Assembly: GCA_933228895.1 (NCBI GenBank)
Contig: OW121853.1
Location: forward strand, 5,896,494-5,960,493
Reading direction: 5' to 3'
Source of the DNA: Platycnemis pennipes
Taxonomy: Eukaryota > Arthropoda > Insecta > Odonata > Platycnemididae
DNA: 64,000 nt
Shown: positions 23,080 through 32,723 of the stretch, one piece after another
How the letters are laid out: each line of letters begins with the position of its first letter
Position numbering within the stretch: the stretch's first letter is position 1
Program-made: the position numbers and the translations under genes
Notes under the pieces: model-generated
Told to the model about the DNA's origin: nothing
The model's database searches: none
What the model saw: the letters and a program-made list of their open reading frames with translations, nothing else

Positions 23080-23270
23080 GAACAATAGCAGCCAATCAGC
23101 GAGCAGCGGCCACCTCAGAAGACGAGTATAAGTATAAGCGTCAACTTCGAAGCACCTTTCACTTCAGCCTGGCCTGAGGATGCCCGCAGTAGAGTGGGTG
23201 AAACGTCGTCGCCATTTTAACAGAATGACGACGCGGAAGACTCCAGAAAGCTTTTTACCATCATCGGAAC
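23080..23270 (+). repeat. PLE-type terminal region with hammerhead-like motif
   Basis: CCAATCAGCGAGCAGC and GTATAAGTATAAG look like an upstream promoter region. They are followed at 23174-23180 by CTGAGGA, a stem TGCCCGC/GTGGGT, and GAAACGTCG at 23200. Penelope-like elements carry such promoter-plus-hammerhead segments in their terminal repeats. The rest of the element is not adjacent. Confidence 0.45.
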
Positions 23271-23940
23271 GCCGCGAAAATCTTCTCCAGAAATGGCGCT
23301 TCGTACTTTTCCACAAGTTCATTGACGGTACGACTCGGTTCACCGCCTTGCGGCATTTTACTTTGGACATTGGTAAATTCCACGAAGTGAAGCCTGAAAC
23401 AGTCAAATGCATTCGTGAGGATAGATTTAATGTCACTGTTCATGAAATATGGCGTTGATGACAAACATCAAATGCATTTTTTTATGTACTCAACAAGACA
23501 GTTCTATTGCCACCAAAATGGCCGTTAAGTCCTTGGACGCCCCTTATAGTAGACCACTGCGGAATAAGTCTTGGCTGGAGAGTTAGTTCACGCGCGAAAC
23601 GGAAAAGAGAGCGGGGAATAGCAAAGGAAATAAGGAAAAGCTAGGAACGTAGAGAAAAAGAGGTCCATGAGATTCCAACCTGTCCCGTAGAACACTAATT
23701 CAAATTCCACGTGTATCATGAGCAGGAAGTTTAAAAACGAGAACCCATCTTTGGAAACCGAAGGTCTTTGAGTTCTATTTCGTCTCGCGCAGAAGTGCAA
23801 AGGATGAGGAAATGGCGACAGAAGAGTGTGACGTGGGGGAATGCCGCTGCAGATCATGTCAGTAACAGATGGAAGCACGGAAGCTCTTACAACAGATCAA
23901 CTGTTTTTTTGCTAAATATTTATGGCGGGTATCAACTCAT

Positions 23941-25020
23941 TCATCTACATCTACATAATACATCTACATCTACACGATACCCTGCAAGCCACCGCGAGGG
24001 TGTGTGGCAGGGGGCGAAGATCACCAAGCATGCACTTCTAACATGCAAACAAGCAACTATAGGGTCTCCTGCAACTAGATTGTTAGTATCTATAGTATTT
24101 AAGGGGTTAATACATGCATCACGCACTACAGAATACTCTATAATATTTCCCCTACCTCTCCCTTTGCTATGCTGCCTATTCTGTTCTCTTATAGTACGGA
24201 GGAAAAATGCCATTTTGAATCTATCGGTACGACAATCTATCTCTCTAATCTTATTTATCTGGTCGAATCTAGCATAATACGCTGGTGTTTTTAATATGTG
24301 CCTTATATTTTCAGTAAAGCTATCCGATTTAAATTTCTCTAATAGATTTAATCTGTAGGTACTTTAACCTGCGCTCTGATAATGATTCCCACCCTAATTA
24401 TTGTATTAATTCTGAAACACCACTCGACCTATCGTAACACCTTTTAACAAACCTAGCTGCTCTACCCTGCACACTTTCTAGTTCTCTGATCAAACCTAAT
24501 TCATTAGGATCCCAGACACTGGCTGCATACTCAAGGTGGGGCCTAACAGGTGAAAAGTAACATCGCTCTTTTGTCTTCTCATCACATTTTGCAAGGACTC
24601 TTTTTATAAATCCTAGCTTTCTCTTCGCTCGACCGCATATTTCCCGGATGTGTCTTCCCCACGATAAATCCTTAGTGATTGTTACACCTAAATATCTTAT
24701 GGCTTCAACGTTTTCGATCTTCGTGTTACTAATTTTATAGGATCGCTCTAAGGAATTATTCCTCCTCCAAAAATTGATAGCTACACACTTTTTAAGGTTA
24801 AGTTCTAACTGCCATTTGTCGCACCACTCTTGAATTGCATCTAAATCCTTGCTAAGAGATTTCCTGTCCTCTTCTTTTGATATACCCCTGTACACTACCG
24901 CATCGTCTGCAAAAAGTCTAAGCTTACTACTAACTACGGTACCCAAATCGTTTATGTATAAAAGAACTAGAAGCGGACCTACTACGCTACCCTGGGGAAC
25001 TCCCGATGTGACTTTGATTG
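23941..25020 (-). mobile_element. LINE A 3' half
   Basis: The frame at 25165-24398 encodes VTSGVPQGSVVGPL, LRLFADDAVVYRG and the downstream RT part. Stops near 24400 break the rest of the C-terminus. It ends with the A tail at 23941. It is 5'-truncated just upstream of GVPQGS. Confidence 0.85.
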
Positions 25021-25049
25021 TGAAATATCTTCTGTGTATCAGAATGAAT

Positions 25050-25132
25050 ACAAGAATTAGGGTGGGAATCATTATCAGAGCGTAGGTTAAGGTATCAGAG
25101 CGTAGGTTACAGATTAAATGTATTAGAGAATA
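25050..25132 (+). mobile_element. Short LINE A fragment, opposite strand
   Basis: TTAGGGTGGGAATCATTATC and a duplicated CAGAGCGTAGGTTA belong to the A C-terminal coding region, in plus orientation next to the minus-strand copy. Confidence 0.7.
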
Positions 25133-25142
25133 GAAAGTGATT

Positions 25143-25286
25143 GTGAATACCCTGCAAGCCTCCATAAAGGTGTGTGGAAGGGGGTGAAATCACACCAAGC
25201 ATGCACTACATATCATGCATAAAAAAGGATCAGTAATAACATTATTGCCTAAACTTCAAATTTTCAAAAAGTTAAGATGGTACGAT
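25143..25286 (-). mobile_element. LINE B tail fragment cut by the LTR element
   Basis: The B terminus and part of its 3' UTR are followed by the 5' LTR at 25287. A continuation beyond the 3' LTR is not obvious. Confidence 0.65.
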
Positions 25287-25631
25287 TGTAATGCATTGCC
25301 GCTTTACTCCTTGCTTGACCGGATGTCGCCCCCTCCCCCAAGCCAGGTGGTGCCAGACGGATGCGCCCGAAGATCGGACGAGGGAAAGATGGAGCATCCC
25401 CTAAGCATTTCTTGGAATCTTTAACTGCTTTCCGCGGCGGAAAGCCTGAACCCTAAAACCTTCGAGCAATACCACATTTGGGACTTTTCCCATGGTGACT
25501 AGAACGGAAATGCTCTTGCGTACGTGTTTATTTAAATGTACGTAAAACCCAGGCGTTCGAGCCTTATCCCTTGACTGCTCCCGATCTCATAGGAGGGTCT
25601 CAGAAGCTCCACCCACTTCCGATTCGGAGGG

Positions 25632-25638
25632 TATTTAA
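25632..25638 (+). promoter_or_regulatory. TATA-like box of the 5' LTR
   Basis: TATTTAA sits within GGGTATTTAAACTTAG, about 75 bp before the AATAAA signal. This is the expected place for the core promoter at the end of U3. The same sequence recurs in the 3' LTR. Confidence 0.5.
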
Positions 25639-25707
25639 ACTTAGTGATTCCCCCTCTCGGGGGCAGAATATCTTTGTACGCCGGAGGCTATGCTGGTCTG
25701 ATTTTTG

Positions 25708-25713
25708 AATAAA
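25708..25713 (+). promoter_or_regulatory. Polyadenylation signal copy in 5' LTR
   Basis: AATAAA in TTTTTGAATAAACTTC. The copy in the 3' LTR (33145-33150) would be the one used for transcript ends. Confidence 0.5.
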
Positions 25714-25891
25714 CTTCTACTTTATCAACGCGTAAGCTTTTGCTTTTTGGTGTCTAAACCCCAGGGTCCCGGCCTTGCCACTCGGGCCGGATCACCCATT
25801 CTCAAGTAGCTCCTGCCGCGCACCGAATTCGGAACGCAGCGACTACGCTTTTGTGCCGTGAACTGATCGCTCGGGACACGACATAAAAAAC

Positions 25892-25909
25892 TGGTGTCAG
25901 GTGTGGGGT
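25892..25909 (+). promoter_or_regulatory. Primer binding site, tRNA-Leu-like
   Basis: TGGTGTCAGGTGTGGGGT starts 8 nt after the 5' LTR. It matches the complement of a typical eukaryotic tRNA-Leu 3' end including CCA, with about 2-3 mismatches in 18. The initial TGG and the GTCAG and GTGGG blocks are the main evidence. Confidence 0.65.
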
Positions 25910-25985
25910 ATGACACAGCGTTGGTAGAGTCAGAGGTATGACACAGCGTTGGTAGAGTCAGAGGTACGAGACGGCGTTAGTAAGA
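25907..25985 (+). repeat. 28-bp tandem repeat in retroelement leader
   Basis: Two nearly identical 28-bp units (25907-25934, 25935-25962), beginning GGTATGACACAGCGTTGG, are followed by a degenerate third starting at 25963. They sit directly against the primer binding site, within the leader where packaging or dimerisation signals usually lie. That function is speculation. Confidence 0.8.
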
Positions 25986-26273
25986 GTCCGCGGTTGGAGC
26001 AGCGTTGAAGGCGATCCAGCGATTGCTGATCACCGACGAACGAGAGCCCACCGGAGAGGAGACGCCAAGAGAGAGCCGTTTCCGAGACGCGGAGCCCCCG
26101 ACGGAAGACCGCCGCCGCACGGAGACGCAGAGCAGCCTCTGAGAGGAGAGCGACAAGGACCGCCGTTCGCGACCAAGAGGACGCGGAACGCGGGAGGACC
26201 TGAGAGAGAGGTCAACGGTGTCGAGGAGAGGATCGACGAGCGTCGCTGAACTGGGCCGATAAAGAGATAAATT

Positions 26274-26279
26274 GTAAGT
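26274..26279 (+). promoter_or_regulatory. Candidate splice donor for env mRNA
   Basis: GTAAGT at 26274 (context ATT|GTAAGTAAG) is a consensus 5' splice site in the leader, 56 nt before the gag-pol ATG. Joined to the acceptor at 30671 it removes 4398 nt containing all of gag-pol. Confidence 0.6.
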
Positions 26280-26329
26280 AAGCCACACTTTCCTAGTGAC
26301 CCCTTCCTTCCCAAGAGAAGTGAAAATTT

Positions 26330-29300
26330 TTGGAAGTTGATATGGCTCCCCCAGTAGAGTCCTCTAATGAGGGCGATTATTGTAGCATCGCAGAGGCGAT
26401 GAAGATTATTGGCCAGCCATTCGATGGCATTAAAGGTAAATTAAGGGAATTTGTAGACAATGTCGACGTCGTATTCGATTTAGTTAACCCTTTGCAACAT
26501 GAGAGATTGCTTAAATTTGTTAAAGCAAGGATTACAGGAGAAGCCCGATCGAAGTTGATCGTGAGAGACCAGACGCATACATGGGCACAGGTCAAGGCCA
26601 TCCTGGAAGAAAACTATTCGGTCAGGAGAACACTAGATTTTTACGCGTGCGCTATGTTCAGCGCTAAGCAGCGAAAGGGTGAAAGCGTAGCTGCTTGGGG
26701 GTCGCGCATTGATAGCATGCAAACAGATTTGCGGGATGCTGCGCGCAGAATTTCCAGCGAGGTCGAAGAAATAGGGGCCATAGCTTTAGTCAATCATTTG
26801 GCAAAAGCGTGTTTCGTTCAGGGGTTGGAGAATGACAGAATCCAAACGATTGTGCGAAGCAAAGGAGAATCCCTGCTGTTGCCAGCAGCAGTGGAAGTAG
26901 CGCTAGAGGAGGAAAGCGCCATTTTGTCCGCGATTGAGAGGGGAAAGACGCGGAATGATAGAATCCCACTAAAGTGTGAAAACTGCGGGAAACTGGGTCA
27001 TGTAGCTGGCAAATGCTACTTAAAGAGGGTCAGAGAGGAACCGAAAGGAGTAAGGGCACTGAATGGAGTGAAGTGTTTTCACTGCGGGAGACAGGGCCAT
27101 ATAGCCCGAGACTGCCCGTCTGCAAGGGGACCGAATGTCGGTCAAGGACGAGGGTCTCCGAGGATAGGGCCCGGAGACAGGAAGTGGGAAAGAAAGGGTA
27201 ATAACCCCGTCGCCCACTGCGCCGAAGTTAAAAGGGTAAACAAAGTCCGGAGCGAAGGGACCGACACCATAACCCTAGGTGTAAGCAATAGTAAAACGGG
27301 GAATGTTAGGTTTCTAGTGGATACAGGCGCGGACGTGAGCCTGATTAAGGCTTCCGCCCTAAAGAGAGGGACGAAATATTCGCTAGAGGAACAGATCGCA
27401 CTTCAAGGTGTGACGGAGGAAATAGTAAAAGCGCTCGGCACGATCGAGTTGACGTTAGAAACGAAAGGCAAGGAAAGAGCGCATAAGTTCCATTTGGTGG
27501 ACGAACGTCTCTCCCTTGGTTGCGATGGCATCCTCGGGAAGGACTTTTGGAAGTCCACGAGAGCTAAAATCAATTACGAACGAGGAGTAATTGCAATGGG
27601 GAACGTAGTGGTTCCGTTTGATTTGAAGGCAGGTGCCCCAGAGAAAAATGAGGCATGGCTTCTGAAGTTGCCCGCCAGAAGCGAAACAATAGTAAGGTGT
27701 CCGGCAGTAGCCGATGGTGAAGGGATTATTGAAAAAAGGGAAATAAGTCCTGGGATATTTTTGGCGGAGTCGTTGACCCGTAGCGAGAAAAGAGTGTGTG
27801 TGACAAGTATTGTCAATACCAATGAAGAAGAAAGGATTATTGAATCCCCGCTTATACGATTGATGAAAGTAGCAATCGAAGACCCATTTATAAGGTTAAT
27901 GAAGGTAGCAGTCGAGGAAATGAAAGAGAAAGGTACCGAAAGTAATGTAGAGCAAGAGCTCCGCAGAAAGGAATTGCTTTATTCCTTACTAAGGTTGAGT
28001 CACCTAAATAGAGAAGAGAGTAGGGAAATTCGGGTAATATTAGACGAGTACAGGGACTTGTTCTATCTACCTGGAGACACTCTCTCTTGCACCTCCGCAG
28101 CAGAGCACTGCATTCCGACGCCTACGTTGGACCCTGCGCAGTCAATTAGAGTAAAGCTGTACAGATTACCGGAAGCTCACAAGGAAGAGGTGAAGACTCA
28201 AACAGAGAAGATGCTTGCCGAAGGAATAATATCGCTGAGTAGGAGCGGATGGAATTCGCCGATTCTCGTTATTCCAAAGAAGGCTGATGCTTCAGGCCAG
28301 AAGAAATGGCGCATTGTCGTTGATTTCCGAAAGTTAAATGATGTAACGGTAGGAGATGCCTTCCCCTTACCTAATATAACAGAGATTTTAGACCAACTGG
28401 GAAAGGCGCGGTACTTTTCGACGCTCGACATGGCGAGCGGATTCCAGCAAATTCCATTGAAGGAAGAAGATAAGGAGAAGACTGCCTTCAGCAATCATCT
28501 AGGACATTTCCACTATAATACTATGCCTTATGGTCTCAAAGGAGCGCCGTCAACTTTTCAGAGAGCTATGAATACCGTACTAACAGGATTACAAGGTATT
28601 AAGTGTTTTGTGTACCTGGATGACATAGTCATCCACGGCGAATCGCTCTCGATTCATAATGAAAAGCTAAAAGAGATACTTGAGAGACTGAGAGAGTTCA
28701 ATTTGAAATTGCAACCAGACAAGTGTGAGTTCCTCAGACGAGAAGTGACCTATCTTGGTCACATAATCACGGAAGAAGGTGTGAAACCAGATCCGAAGAA
28801 AGTGGAGAAGGTGCAGGACTTCCCGCAACCGAAGACGACGAAGGCGTTAAAGGGATTTTTGGGACTGGCTGGATATTATAGGAGATTTATTCCTCAGTTC
28901 AGTTCAATTGCCAGTCCGTTGCACGCGCTGTTGAAGAAAAATGCGCCATATGAATGGGGCGCCAGGCAGCAAGAGGCGTTTGAGAGATTGAAAGAAGCAC
29001 TCGCCACGGAGCCGATTCTGCAATATCCAGATTTTGCACAAAGATTCATCCTAACGACAGATGCAAGTAATGAGGCCCTCGGATGTGTCCTTTCCCAAGG
29101 CCAAGTACGGAAGGATCTTCCGATTGCCTATGCGAGCAGGACGCTGAATAAGGCGGAAAAATCATACTCCACGACGGAGAAGGAATTGCTGGCAATTGTG
29201 TGGGCAACCAAATACTTCCGCCCATACATTTACGGCAGAAAGTTTCTCATATGCACAGATCACCGCCCTCTCACATGGATATTCAATGTAAAGGATCCCA

Positions 29301-30664
29301 GCTCAAGATTAATGCGATGGCGAATCAAGCTTGAAGAGCATGATTACGAGGTGGTGTACAAGAAAGGAAAATTGAACTCCAACGCCGACGCCCTCAGTAG
29401 GATCCACGCCGTGGAATCGCTGCAGTCAGAAGATGAGGAGGAGAACGAGAAAGAATGCGAGAAGGAAGACGAAGATGAAGAGGAGAACGAGAAAGAAGGC
29501 GAGGAGGAAGACGAAGATGAAGAAGAGAGCAATGAAGCGGAAGGAAATGAAGAATATAGGGAAGCTGATCAGAATTTGGGAAATGAGAGAAATGAAATTG
29601 AAAAGATGAGCGATGATAGGAAGGAGCAGATATTTCGAGAGTTCCATGACTCGCCAGTAGGAGGTCATCAAGGAATGAAAAGGACCTTAGAAAGAATTAA
29701 GTTGTATTTAACGTGGCCCGGCATGAAGGAAGACGTAGAGAAATACATTAGGCGTTGCGAAACCTGTCAGAAGAATAAACGGACGCGTAAGAAGGTGCGT
29801 ATGCCGATGGAAATCACATCTACTCCTGATGTGGTGTTTCAGAAATGCTGCATGGACGTGGTAGGTGCCCTGCCTGTGACGCATCTTCGTAACCGCTATT
29901 TACTAACGTTTCAAGATGAACTTTCCAAGTTCACCGTGGCGGTACCCATCGAGAGACAAGACGCTGTCACCATTGCAAAAGCGTTTGTGGATAATATAGT
30001 CCTAAAGTTTGGCGTACCACAAACCCTGCTTACGGACCAAGGTGCAAATTTTTTGAGCGAAATGTTTCGCAACACCTGCAAATTGCTCAAAATAAAAAAG
30101 TTGCAGACGACCGCGTTCCACCCTCAGAGCAACGGAGCACTCGAGAGAAGCCACAGGACGCTGACCGAGTATCTGCGACACTTCATCGCGGAAGATCAAT
30201 CCAACTGGGACGAATGGATTGCGTATGCAATATTCGTATTCAACACGACGCCGCACACAGCGACCCGAATCACGCCCCACGAGCTAATGTTCGGTAGAAA
30301 GGCAAACATACCTGGATGCTTGCAGATGAAACCAAAGGATGTCGACTATTCCACGGACGACTACCTTGCAGAACTAAAGTTACGGTTGCAGTCGTGCTAT
30401 GCGAGAGCGAGAGAGAATCTCCTGGATGGAAAGGTAAAGAACAAAAAGACATACGATAGGAAATCTAACTTAGAGATTTTCAAAGAAGGAGACAAGGTCT
30501 TATTGTATGACGAATCAGTAAGGAGGGGACGCTCCAAGAAGCTATCCGCTCAGTGGATAGGACCCTATGAGGTACTGGCAGTAGAAGGGGTAAATGTAAT
30601 TATTAAAAAGAAAAACAAGGTTACCAAAGTCCATTCAAACAGGCTGAAACCATTTTTTCTTTAA
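26330..30664 (+). CDS. gag-pol: Gag-Pol polyprotein, single frame (Ty3/gypsy)
   Basis: One uninterrupted 1444-codon frame. Order of domains: Gag (about 1-210); two CCHC zinc knuckles at residues 216-229 and 249-262; aspartic protease with DTG at 331-333; reverse transcriptase with YLDD at 762-765; RNase H starting near D911; an acidic spacer at about 1034-1080; integrase with an HHCC zinc module (H1106 to C1143/C1146), a D1176, D1236, E1272 triad with D(35)E spacing, and a GPY/F module at about 1411. Start could be residue 1 or M5. There is no frameshift or stop between gag and pol, unlike most errantiviruses, so the Gag:Pol ratio must be set in some other way. The domain order with integrase after RNase H places it in Ty3/gypsy. 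It acts in the cytoplasmic particle and during integration. It stops 12 nt before env. Confidence 0.95.
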   Translation: MEVDMAPPVESSNEGDYCSIAEAMKIIGQPFDGIKGKLREFVDNVDVVFDLVNPLQHERLLKFVKARITGEARSKLIVRDQTHTWAQVKAILEENYSVRRTLDFYACAMFSAKQRKGESVAAWGSRIDSMQTDLRDAARRISSEVEEIGAIALVNHLAKACFVQGLENDRIQTIVRSKGESLLLPAAVEVALEEESAILSAIERGKTRNDRIPLKCENCGKLGHVAGKCYLKRVREEPKGVRALNGVKCFHCGRQGHIARDCPSARGPNVGQGRGSPRIGPGDRKWERKGNNPVAHCAEVKRVNKVRSEGTDTITLGVSNSKTGNVRFLVDTGADVSLIKASALKRGTKYSLEEQIALQGVTEEIVKALGTIELTLETKGKERAHKFHLVDERLSLGCDGILGKDFWKSTRAKINYERGVIAMGNVVVPFDLKAGAPEKNEAWLLKLPARSETIVRCPAVADGEGIIEKREISPGIFLAESLTRSEKRVCVTSIVNTNEEERIIESPLIRLMKVAIEDPFIRLMKVAVEEMKEKGTESNVEQELRRKELLYSLLRLSHLNREESREIRVILDEYRDLFYLPGDTLSCTSAAEHCIPTPTLDPAQSIRVKLYRLPEAHKEEVKTQTEKMLAEGIISLSRSGWNSPILVIPKKADASGQKKWRIVVDFRKLNDVTVGDAFPLPNITEILDQLGKARYFSTLDMASGFQQIPLKEEDKEKTAFSNHLGHFHYNTMPYGLKGAPSTFQRAMNTVLTGLQGIKCFVYLDDIVIHGESLSIHNEKLKEILERLREFNLKLQPDKCEFLRREVTYLGHIITEEGVKPDPKKVEKVQDFPQPKTTKALKGFLGLAGYYRRFIPQFSSIASPLHALLKKNAPYEWGARQQEAFERLKEALATEPILQYPDFAQRFILTTDASNEALGCVLSQGQVRKDLPIAYASRTLNKAEKSYSTTEKELLAIVWATKYFRPYIYGRKFLICTDHRPLTWIFNVKDPSSRLMRWRIKLEEHDYEVVYKKGKLNSNADALSRIHAVESLQSEDEEENEKECEKEDEDEEENEKEGEEEDEDEEESNEAEGNEEYREADQNLGNERNEIEKMSDDRKEQIFREFHDSPVGGHQGMKRTLERIKLYLTWPGMKEDVEKYIRRCETCQKNKRTRKKVRMPMEITSTPDVVFQKCCMDVVGALPVTHLRNRYLLTFQDELSKFTVAVPIERQDAVTIAKAFVDNIVLKFGVPQTLLTDQGANFLSEMFRNTCKLLKIKKLQTTAFHPQSNGALERSHRTLTEYLRHFIAEDQSNWDEWIAYAIFVFNTTPHTATRITPHELMFGRKANIPGCLQMKPKDVDYSTDDYLAELKLRLQSCYARARENLLDGKVKNKKTYDRKSNLEIFKEGDKVLLYDESVRRGRSKKLSAQWIGPYEVLAVEGVNVIIKKKNKVTKVHSNRLKPFFL
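29435..29518 (+). repeat. 42-bp in-frame tandem repeat coding an acidic linker
   Basis: Two 42-bp units (29435-29476, 29477-29518) encode 14-residue repeats of the form EEENEKxExEDED, followed by a partial third unit. They fall between RNase H and the integrase zinc module of Gag-Pol. The run is almost wholly Glu and Asp. Confidence 0.85.
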
Positions 30665-30671
30665 ATTGCAG
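30655..30671 (+). promoter_or_regulatory. Candidate splice acceptor for env mRNA
   Basis: A pyrimidine-rich run (TTTTTTCTTTAAATTGCAG) ends in AG at 30670-30671, 5 nt before the env ATG at 30677 and overlapping the gag-pol stop codon. It pairs logically with the donor at 26274. Subgenomic env mRNAs are known in errantiviruses; here splicing is inferred. Confidence 0.65.
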
Positions 30672-30676
30672 GGACA

Positions 30677-32452
30677 ATGGAGCGGAGGTTCCCGTGGACC
30701 TTAGGCTATATGCTAATACTAGGAATAGGCATAAGTAAAGGATTAGATTTTAAGGTAACTAATATAAAGGACGCCCCTGGCCTTTATTATGAGCATATGG
30801 GTGAAGCCCAACTTTATAATTCAGAATGGAAGCTTGTAACTTACATTAATCTAGAAGAAATAGATAATAAGTTTGATCTGATTAATAAGATGGTAGACAC
30901 CACTGCTAATCTATGTAAAGGGCATAAAGATTCGTCATGGGTCAATATAACAGATTGTTTACCGATGCTAGGATACCTACCACTTAAACTTAAGGAGATT
31001 GAAAACACCAAGCTCCTAATAGGACAATTGGTGAGAAAACAGGAAAGCCCACTAAGAGCGAAGAGAGGTTTATTTGATTTCGTAGGGGAGGTTACAAAGG
31101 TGTTGTTCGGTGTAATGGACGAGGACGATGCGAAATATTATACGGAGAAAATCAACAAATTGGAGGCCGAACAAAGCGGAATACTGAAGCTTGCTAAGGA
31201 GCAAATGACGGTGGTAAAATCCACCTTAGGCGCGGTGAACTCCACTGTGAAGGAAGTGGGAGAGAACGAGAGAATTCTCTTAGAAGGGATGAACGACATT
31301 CGTCATCATCTCAACGAGGAAAACGGCGAGATTAAAAGGGGTTTTGATCACGCGAATTTAGTTCTGACAGTAAATGAACACATGATCCAATTGGATCGAG
31401 TAATGGCAGAATTAAGGCAGGATTACGAAATAATTCTTAGTGCCATAACGAATGCAGAGAAGGGAATTCTGCATCCGCATGTGGTGACGCCCGCCGACAT
31501 AGTAAAAGCAATGGCTAACAGCCGAGAGCAAATTCCCAAGGACCTCCATTTGCCCTTTCCCTTAAGTGTGGCTTACGGTAGTGTTATTATTAAGCTGGTT
31601 GATTTTGATGTCTTTATGTATGAAAAATTCTTAGCCTATGTTATAAGAATCCCACTGACTGATCACATGAAGTATAATGTTTATAGGGTAATCCCCTTCC
31701 CAATTGAGACTGAGAAAAAATATGTATTTATTCAACCTGAGAAAAATTATCTGTTTATGGATGTAGCTAAGAGGTATTATTGCAAATTAGATGATAATGA
31801 ATTTAGTAAATGTAAAGTGATAAATGATCTCTGGAGAGTGTGCAAACAAAGCTATCCCATTAAGTCAACGCACTTGCACGAAGACTGCGAAGCAAAGATG
31901 CTTCAACCAATAAGGAGAATCCCTTCGGATTGCTCAAAGAGAATTACCGCCTTAAACCATTCATTATGGACCCAATTGGACGGTAACGAATGGTTGTTTG
32001 TCGCACCCAATCCAGAGACCATTACCATATTATGTCAGGATCATGATCCTGTTGATGTAATCTTAAAGGATACAGGTAAATTGAAACTTTTCCAAAGATG
32101 TAAGGGTTACGGACCAAATGTCATGATCCAATCTCAAGTAGTTCTAAGAAATAATGTGACATCAAGAGACATTATTCCTCCTTTGAATTTGAAATACGAT
32201 TGTTGTGTGGAAAGTGGTATAAATGTGAAACTAAGTGAATTGCAACTAGACTTGCCTTTAAAAAATGTGGTGACAAAAATGGAAGATCTAAGGTACGCAA
32301 GTCACAAAGTTGAGGAAGTGGAAAGACTGATTATTGATCAAGAATGGAAACAGAAGCACTCTGAGAATTATACGAAATTGTCATTTTTAGCATATGTTGT
32401 ATTAGCTATATTATTCTTGATCATAAGTTGCTATTGTTGTAAATGTTTTTAA
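30677..32452 (+). CDS. env: Envelope glycoprotein of the LTR element
   Basis: A 591-codon frame starting 12 nt after the gag-pol stop. It has a hydrophobic N-terminal signal segment (about residues 8-22), a furin-type site RAKR at 127-130, and a following GLFDFVGE segment. The latter resembles the fusion peptide start of insect errantivirus and baculovirus F-type envelope proteins. Potential N-glycosylation sites include N-I-T, N-S-T, N-H-S and N-Y-T. A membrane anchor spans about 568-584, with a short Cys-rich cytoplasmic tail. The family mediates membrane fusion. All landmark elements are present and no stop or frame break is seen. Expression would need splicing (donor 26274, acceptor 30671) or reinitiation. 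Confidence 0.9.
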   Translation: MERRFPWTLGYMLILGIGISKGLDFKVTNIKDAPGLYYEHMGEAQLYNSEWKLVTYINLEEIDNKFDLINKMVDTTANLCKGHKDSSWVNITDCLPMLGYLPLKLKEIENTKLLIGQLVRKQESPLRAKRGLFDFVGEVTKVLFGVMDEDDAKYYTEKINKLEAEQSGILKLAKEQMTVVKSTLGAVNSTVKEVGENERILLEGMNDIRHHLNEENGEIKRGFDHANLVLTVNEHMIQLDRVMAELRQDYEIILSAITNAEKGILHPHVVTPADIVKAMANSREQIPKDLHLPFPLSVAYGSVIIKLVDFDVFMYEKFLAYVIRIPLTDHMKYNVYRVIPFPIETEKKYVFIQPEKNYLFMDVAKRYYCKLDDNEFSKCKVINDLWRVCKQSYPIKSTHLHEDCEAKMLQPIRRIPSDCSKRITALNHSLWTQLDGNEWLFVAPNPETITILCQDHDPVDVILKDTGKLKLFQRCKGYGPNVMIQSQVVLRNNVTSRDIIPPLNLKYDCCVESGINVKLSELQLDLPLKNVVTKMEDLRYASHKVEEVERLIIDQEWKQKHSENYTKLSFLAYVVLAILFLIISCYCCKCF

Positions 32453-32712
32453 ATTTATTGGCCAAAGGCACTGGGTTTTTGCAAGGAAGGACAGTCATGT
32501 ACAACAATTGTGTTCAAGCCAAAAATTGTAAACAAATTGCATACTTCGGAAGAGAATGTTTCTCGACCGAGTCGCGAAGGAGAAGAGGCAATTTGTCTAG
32601 CGACGATCCCTCTGGCACCGTCACCTAGAACGAACAACAGGGCGTTGTTCCATGGTAAGCGTTAATGATTCAATCATCGAGAAAGCATTGACCCGATATG
32701 CTTTCTCTCCCT
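32453..32712 (+). other. Noncoding region between env and 3' LTR
   Basis: About 260 bp without a convincing coding frame. It lies between the env stop and the purine tract and probably contains 3' cis signals of the element. Confidence 0.5.
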
Positions 32713-32723
32713 AAGGTGGGAGG
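32713..32723 (+). promoter_or_regulatory. Polypurine tract
   Basis: AAGGTGGGAGG abuts the 3' LTR start (TGTAATG at 32724). It is the expected plus-strand primer site, interrupted by one T. Confidence 0.75.

Larger units (their letters stand above)
25287..25883 (+). repeat. 5' LTR
   Basis: This 597-bp repeat begins TGTAATGCATTG and ends GGGACACGACA. It is matched base for base by 32724-33320 except at about five places, all within the middle third. It holds a TATA-like TATTTAA (25632-25638), a short GC hairpin CCCCC-TCTC-GGGGG just downstream, and AATAAA at 25708-25713. The U3/R/U5 borders are inferred from the order of these signals. Confidence 0.95.

Noticed and set aside
25907..25985. CRISPR-like short repeats
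   Set aside because: The units are directly adjacent without spacers, inside a retroelement leader of a eukaryotic genome.
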